Below are positions 59,220-64,000 of a DNA stretch of 64,000 nt, in pieces. Below the pieces are notes generated by a model. It was not told where the DNA came from and ran no database searches. It was given only the letters and a program-made list of their open reading frames with translations. Source of the stretch: Ampullaceana balthica (taxonomy: Eukaryota > Mollusca > Gastropoda > Lymnaeidae). The position numbers and the translations under genes were made by a program. How positions within the stretch are numbered: position 1 is the first letter of the stretch; every line of letters begins with the position of its first letter. The DNA lies in assembly GCA_944989445.1 (NCBI GenBank), contig CALYLW010001199.1, positions 1 to 64,000 of the forward strand, read 5' to 3'.

Positions 59220-59490
59220 GAGAGGCGTCACTGGGGGGGGGGTTGAGGGGGGCGGTGCTTATCGGTTGACACCATCACAAGGAGGGGGGCATCAGAATGC
59301 AAAATTTGGCACTGGGAGACTCGGAGGAGGGCAACGGGGGAAACTCGTGAGTGACACCATGAGCTAACGCAATGGGTGACACCAACCCTAGTGACGCCTC
59401 TGCTATATGTTCCCGTTATTTGGCACTGGCGGACTCGGGAGTGTATCAGAGCTAACGCACTGGGTGGGGTGACACAAGCCCTAGTGACGC
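59220..59490. mobile_element. CAGAGGCGTCAC-family MITE with duplicated right end
   Basis: The left terminus AGAGGCGTCACTGGGGG is followed by GTTGACACCATCACAAGG. The right terminus CCCTAGTGACGCCTCTG occurs twice, at about 59,386-59,402 and 59,474-59,490. The block between them repeats TTTGGCACTGGCGGACTCGG and GCTAACGCACTGGGTG. This suggests a tandem duplication of the right half or two overlapping insertions. Confidence 0.65.
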
Positions 59491-60224
59491 CTCTGCTTAG
59501 AGGCGAACTCTCGGCTCTGGGATCATGTCAGCGAACAGCAAAGGACAGGGAACGTCAAGGAGATGACATTAAAAATGCCCAGAAGGTTATAGTTATAGAA
59601 TAGAATGAAGGAGAAGTCATCGTTATCTCCAATTATTTTCCACGGCGACGCCCCCCCCCCTCCCCACGTTGGGATGAGGGTGGGTATGGGGGATGGACTC
59701 AGTGATGGTATCTTAATAAATGTTAACTAATGCAGCCACAGACCCCATTGAATTTACTTATCAGCTTCATTAGCATAAAGGCTGTCCCCTATCGTCCATT
59801 AGGAATGTATGTAAATTTTTATCATCTGTAGTAAATCGCCCGAACGCCTGACTTTATTGCACGTATTCCGTACTTAATACACTTATTAAAGCTTTAAGAT
59901 TTTAATATCTTTTAAACATTTAGACCAGACCAACAATATCTTTGGTGTGTATTCACAGATGTTCTTGCACCAGACGCCCAGACTGAAGAAGCATGCTGAC
60001 AACAGACAATTGTTGAGACCTGTCAGTTAATTTCAATGTCTATACTAGAGGCTCCAGCGGCGCATGACGTTATGTATAGGTTTATTCAATAAACTAAGTT
60101 GATTTGAATACTGCGTCATTATCGTAGCACAATCGACATCTCTGTGGTGAGAAGTGATTGGGAAAAAAAGAGGGAGGGGGGGGGGAAATCGGGCTTGGAA
60201 TGCGGAAAGGTGGGTTTTGATGAG

Positions 60225-60425
60225 TGACATTGGGCTTGGATGGAATAAAGTGGGCTTGGTCGGGAGAACGTGAGCTTGGATGGCGGGAAGGTGGGCTTGG
60301 ATGGGAGAAGATGGGCTTGGATGGGAGAAGATGGGTTTGGATGGGAGAAGATGGGTTTGGATGGGAGAAGATGGGTTTGGGTGGGAGAATGTGGGCTTGG
60401 ATGGGAGAAAGTGGATTTGGATGCG
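60225..60425. repeat. 20-bp minisatellite, G-rich
   Basis: About 10 units of ATGGGCTTGGATGGGAGAAG with GGTTTGG variants. Frames on both strands through it (HPNPSSPIQTHLLPSKP type on the minus) are repeat artefacts. Confidence 0.92.
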
Positions 60426-60948
60426 TTTCATCTGTAAACACCAAAAAAAAAGTTTAAAATTTTAATTATGTACGACAACAATCTTACCTTCAACACATTC
60501 TCGTAACACAGCCGAGGTACACAGATACATCACTGACATGCACTAAACACAAACTTGTAGCAACACACAGCACAAACCACAAGTACAAACTAACTAAACT
60601 GTTCAAAACAGAGAGACCACGAACTTCTGGCGTGACATTGAACGGCCGTATCTGGGATATGTGTGTGTGTGTGTGTTTGTACACAAACGTGGAAATCCTT
60701 CAGGGTTCGGGGGGAGAGGGCTGGAGTGGGAGGGAGGGGTGTAGGAGGAGGAGGAGGAGGGGGGGGGGTTACGGGGTTTGTCAGTGTCGTGATGTCATCA
60801 TCGCAACCCTCTATCGCAGCACCCAATAAACAAGGCGTGTAAAACTTCAGGGGCGTGGCTAGTTTATTAAGACGTGGGGGCTATTTAGGGAGGAAGCGGT
60901 TTTAAAAAAAACAAAAGGTGGGGGAGGGGGAAATCTGATAGTATAGTG

Positions 60949-61323
60949 CAGGGGTGGGGGGGGAATAGTTTGTTTTGGCTCGGGGGCCACTTTGTGGGGA
61001 CGGATTGTAGCGGAGGGCCTCACTGCTTAAAATGATTGTATTCTTTAGATAATATTACATATCATTTCAGGAAAAAAGTATAAAGGTTACCATAAAAATC
61101 AGCAAATAAAACTTGAAAGTAGCATTTTTATGATTTTTATTTTAAAAAATGTGCTAATGCCATTTTATATATATTTCTAGCAGCTAGTACATTTAGTTAT
61201 AGCATCAGTTTAATGAGGCGAGCTCACCCTATCGCCTATCACACTTCGTGGCGGGTTTACTGTCTTGAAATAACTCCGTGGCGGTCCACATGTGGCCCGC
61301 GGGCCGCACTTTGCCTACCTATG
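60949..61323. mobile_element. Probable hAT-type MITE, CAGGGGTGG family
   Basis: The left end is CAGGGGTGGGGGG. The right end GGCCGCACTTTGCCTACC then TATG is its expected inverted partner (GGTAGGCAAAGTGCGGCC). The flanks GTATAGTG and GTATACTC match at 6 of 8. GGCTCGGGGGCCAC and GTGGCCCGCGGGCC are subterminal. Confidence 0.65.
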
Positions 61324-61539
61324 GTATACTCGATAAGTTTTATTTTTAGAAGAGTATAATTATTTAAAAATAGAATGTGCCTATTTCGATTTGGTCGACA
61401 CACCGCCATCTCATGTGGCTATTACTATTAGCTGATAAGAACTCGACTTGCAGGCCAATGGTAACAGGAAGACGAGAATAATCTTATACATTTGTTCATT
61501 CGACCCGTGTATCTTTAACTATTCTGTGAGTGTAAAATG

Positions 61540-62125
61540 AAACAAACTGATCTATGATTGTATGATGAACTATTCTATGAGTGTATGATGAACTATTCTA
61601 TGTTTGTATGATGAACTATTCTATGAGTGTATGATGAACTATTCTATGATTGTATGATGAACTATTCTATGAGTGTATGATGAACTATTCTATGAGTGTA
61701 TGATGAACTATTCTATGCGTGTATGATGAACCGTTCTACGAGTGTATAATCAGAGGCGTAACTGGGGTTTTTGACGCCCTTGGCTAATTTATTTTTGGCG
61801 CCCTGTATGTACATAAAAATTAAAAAATTAGAGACTTAGCGGCGCCATTTGAACTTGTGCAGGCCGGCGCCCTTGGCAACTGCCGCAATGCCAAGCCGTT
61901 GTTACGCCACTGTGCATAATGGACTATTATACGAGTGTATAATGAACTGTTCTATGAGTGTATAATGAACTATTCTATGAGTGCATAATGAACTGTTCTA
62001 TGAGTGTATAATGAACTATTCTATGAGCTTATAATGAACTGTTCTATGAGTGCATAATTAACTATTCTACTAGTGTATAATGAACTTAACTATGAGTGTA
62101 TAATCAACTGTCCCATAAGCGTATC
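61540..62125. repeat. 23-bp minisatellite interrupted by a MITE
   Basis: Units contain TATGAGTGTATGATGAACTA then TTC. Left of the interruption the units read GTATGATGAAC; right of it they read GTATAATGAAC or GCATAATGAAC, so the two halves have diverged. About 18 units in total. Confidence 0.92.
61751..61912. mobile_element. hAT-type MITE, CAGWGGCGTAAC family, inside the minisatellite
   Basis: It starts CAGAGGCGTAACTGGGG and ends TTGTTACGCCACTG. The flanks TGTATAAT and TGCATAAT match at 7 of 8, and both variants occur in the surrounding array. It is 162 bp long and rich in GGCGCC. Confidence 0.85.
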
Positions 62126-62290
62126 ATGAACTATTCAAGTAATGTCGATGAAAACATAATTATTGGAGAGTCCCCCTCGGTACTATTGTGATGATTTTGT
62201 TTATCTTTCACGGCATTTTCAGGTCCGCCTAGTTTCACGTTTTACATTTTTAGTGGCTGGCGGCCGAACTCTGATGTTAAGCATTTAGAG

Positions 62291-62463
62291 CAGTGGTTCC
62301 CAAACTGTTTTGACCCAGAGACCCCTTTTTATAGTCCAAAATTTCCCACCGACCCCTTGATGTTGTTCAGGGACCCCCAAATCAATTTTAATTTTCCACG
62401 GACCCCTGAATGGTACCGGGGACCTCTGGGGGGGGTCCGTAGAGACCACTTTGGGAACCACTG
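62291..62463. mobile_element. hAT-type MITE, CAGTGGTTCCCAAA family
   Basis: Perfect 14-bp inverted termini CAGTGGTTCCCAAA and TTTGGGAACCACTG. The flanks ATTTAGAG and ATTCAGAG match at 7 of 8. GACCCC repeats fill the interior. This is a well-known type of hAT-derived short element in animals. Confidence 0.9.
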
Positions 62464-62589
62464 ATTCAGAGGGTGGTGCCGATGGGGTAGCTCATCTTTT
62501 GGCTGTATTCAGTCAGCATGATGTGTTTATACATAAAGGATTCGTACAAAAACAATGCAATGGTGACTTGTTTTGGATCTTATAGTTTT

Positions 62590-63275
62590 TCCAGCATTTA
62601 TTTCACGAAGGCAATGGTCTCAAGAAATGTGCGCACGTCGCATCGTCCGAAGAGCTGCGAAATTCATCACTGGGGAATATTCGAAATCGACCCGAGAAAC
62701 AACGTTAGTTGAATCATTCAACATTGAAACACTAGAGCAGGGGTCTCCAAACTTTTCTGCCGGAGGGCCGCATTAACTGTCAAACAGCAGTTTGGGGGCC
62801 GACTACAAACAGTTTTGTGGTAAACTACAGGTAAAAATAGTATCTTTTTTTTTATATTAAAAGGTCTCCAGGGGACGCATTAGAGGGCCTCGCGGGCGTC
62901 ATCTTGCCCGCGGGCCATAGTTTGGAGACCCCTGCACTAGAGGATAGAAGAACGAACAGCAAAGTAGTAACAATACACAAGGCGATTAGTTGTAACTTAG
63001 GAAATACAAAACAAATATAATCTAAAGAACACCCAGATAGACATATGGATGAAACCACTTTTCTTATTTCGTATGCAAGAACAAACGCAAACACATTTGT
63101 CTTTCTTCCTGTCTGGAATTCGAAAGTTGAATGGGATGCCGGATCAAACCAGGAAAACCAACACACTACCAGCATACTAACATTCTAATAAATATTCAAG
63201 ATTTGGCACAAACCACTGATAAGCGTAGGACGCCATAATCTTCTGTAAAGAAGGAATGTCTGTAATTGATAAGGC
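62590..63275 (+). mobile_element. LINE copy F, diverged, split by a MITE
   Basis: Plus-sense RT codons RRAAKFITGEYSKSTRETTL and ESFNIETLE continue after the MITE as DRRTNSKVVTIHKAI, then ARTNANTFVFLP, with frameshifts. A 3' UTR with TTCTGTAAAGAAGGAATGTC and TTGATAAGG marks the degraded stem-loop and tail. It is an older copy than B. Confidence 0.82.
62738..62934. mobile_element. hAT-type MITE, perfect termini and perfect 8-bp duplication
   Basis: Inverted termini CAGGGGTCTCCAAAC and GTTTGGAGACCCCTG are perfect over 15 bp. CACTAGAG flanks it on both sides. It interrupts the LINE codons for ETLEDRR exactly, and removing it with one duplication restores that LINE reading. Confidence 0.94.
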
Positions 63276-63469
63276 AACGGGCATCACACGAAATGTGTAG
63301 TGGCGCGATCTGCACTAAAAAAAATACACAATTCCCTCTGCAAGGTAAAGAATACCAATCTTAAAACAATCAGAGTAGTTGAACTCACATGTCCTATGTT
63401 CCCACGACAGTCTAGCGTTAGGGTAGAAAGTAAACTCGACTGTTAAAAAATTATAACGTGACTGTCGCG

Positions 63470-63575
63470 ATGGCAAAGTTGGGCTCGGGGAAGACTGTAC
63501 CTAGGCGCTTGCTGCTGCGCCCAGTGCCGTTCATTTGTCACAGTGAGACAGTCGAGATGGCAACCGTTATCGAAC
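63470..63575 (+). CDS. Weak candidate first coding exon of an unknown gene
   Basis: From an ATG at 63,470 an open stretch of 35 codons (MAKLGSGKTVPRRLLLRPVP, then FICHSETVEMATVIE) runs to a consensus GTAAGT donor at 63,576. A second in-frame ATG (ATGGCAACC) lies 6 codons before the donor. The local sequence is more GC-rich and repeat-free than its surroundings. No homologue is recognised, the next exon would lie beyond the window, and such a stretch could arise by chance. Confidence 0.2.
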
Positions 63576-63639
63576 GTAAGTTCACGCTAAAGCGCACGGC
63601 ACATTTCATAGTAACTGTTTCAGTTGACACGTGACAGCA

Positions 63640-63690
63640 TCTCTTTTATCTTCTCTCTCTTTCTCTCACTTTATCTGTGTCTTTCTCTCG

Positions 63691-63722
<32 letters not shown>

Positions 63723-63925
63723 CTTTCTCCATCGGTCTCTCTCTTTTGTCCCTCTGTCTTTCCTTTATCTTCCTCTGCGTCTCTCTCTATCTGTCAATAT
63801 CTCTTTGTATATGAATATACTCCTCATCCTCTCTGCCCATTATTCGATAGAAGCCTGTCTTTCAATCTCTGCCTCTTTCTCTATCTACTCTAATTCTGTT
63901 TCCACTTTATCTGTCTATCTGTACC
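63640..63925. repeat. CT-rich simple sequence
   Basis: Imperfect CTCTCT and CTTTCT runs with scattered other bases cover about 280 bp. The open frame through it is an artefact. The last 60 bp of the window (GGACCGGTGCCGGTC then CGCTGCCGGTCCGC) look like the start of another repeat that runs off the edge. Confidence 0.8.
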
Positions 63926-64000
63926 TCTCACTTTCTACTAGTTGGACCGGTGCCGGTCTTGGGCCATCCGCTGCCGGTCCGCAGATGTTCTCAAAAAAGG

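Noticed and set aside
60045..60444. Pro-rich minus-strand frames with SPIQTHLLPSKP repeats
   Set aside because: Artefact of the 20-bp minisatellite; two overlapping frames show equivalent repeats.

Overview
This is eukaryotic, intron-rich, AT-rich DNA from an invertebrate animal. The gene content (ARPIN, TATDN3 and a TMEM179-type protein) and the load of tRNA-derived SINEs, hAT miniature elements and LINEs fit a lophotrochozoan, perhaps a gastropod mollusc, but the phylum is an inference. No bacterial operon, CRISPR array or intact RNA gene is visible. Most long open reading frames here are artefacts of tandem repeats; the real genes had to be read exon by exon.

Layout. (1) 1-14.9 kb: one 37-bp satellite array of roughly 400 units with higher-order duplications, then an 18-bp minisatellite to 15.95 kb. 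(2) 16-23 kb: intergenic, with 5'-truncated LINE copies, a decayed tRNA-Val-like sequence, a second LINE relic and a 1,030-bp piggyBac-like element flanked by TTAA. (3) 23.25-34.3 kb: two divergent genes sharing a 616-bp intergenic region, ARPIN (minus strand, 5 exons, Arp2/3 inhibitor) and TATDN3 (plus strand, 12 exons, TatD-type metal-dependent hydrolase). (4) 34.3-38.3 kb: intergenic, with a 32-bp minisatellite. (5) 38.3-52.15 kb: a 5-exon TMEM179-like four-pass membrane protein on the minus strand, convergent with TATDN3. Its introns hold minisatellites, MITEs and a four-level transposon nest. (6) 52.2-64 kb: no confident gene; minisatellites, hAT MITEs, a LINE copy and one weak first-exon candidate near 63.5 kb.

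The most informative content is transposon archaeology. A tRNA-derived SINE and a LINE share the same 3' end (a stem-loop followed by a GATAA-type tail), which marks them as a probable parasite and partner pair. At least fourteen short elements carry CA-type hAT termini, most with readable 8-bp target duplications. One 2,993-bp hAT element still shows its TTF-type zinc-finger relic and perfect 8-bp duplications; it sits inside a LINE and was itself invaded by another LINE and then a SINE. One minisatellite clearly arose inside a hAT MITE.

The three host genes have unrelated roles (actin branching control, nuclease-type hydrolase, membrane protein), so no functional cluster is implied. All calls come from reading the sequence by eye and from remembered family features; no database search was run.
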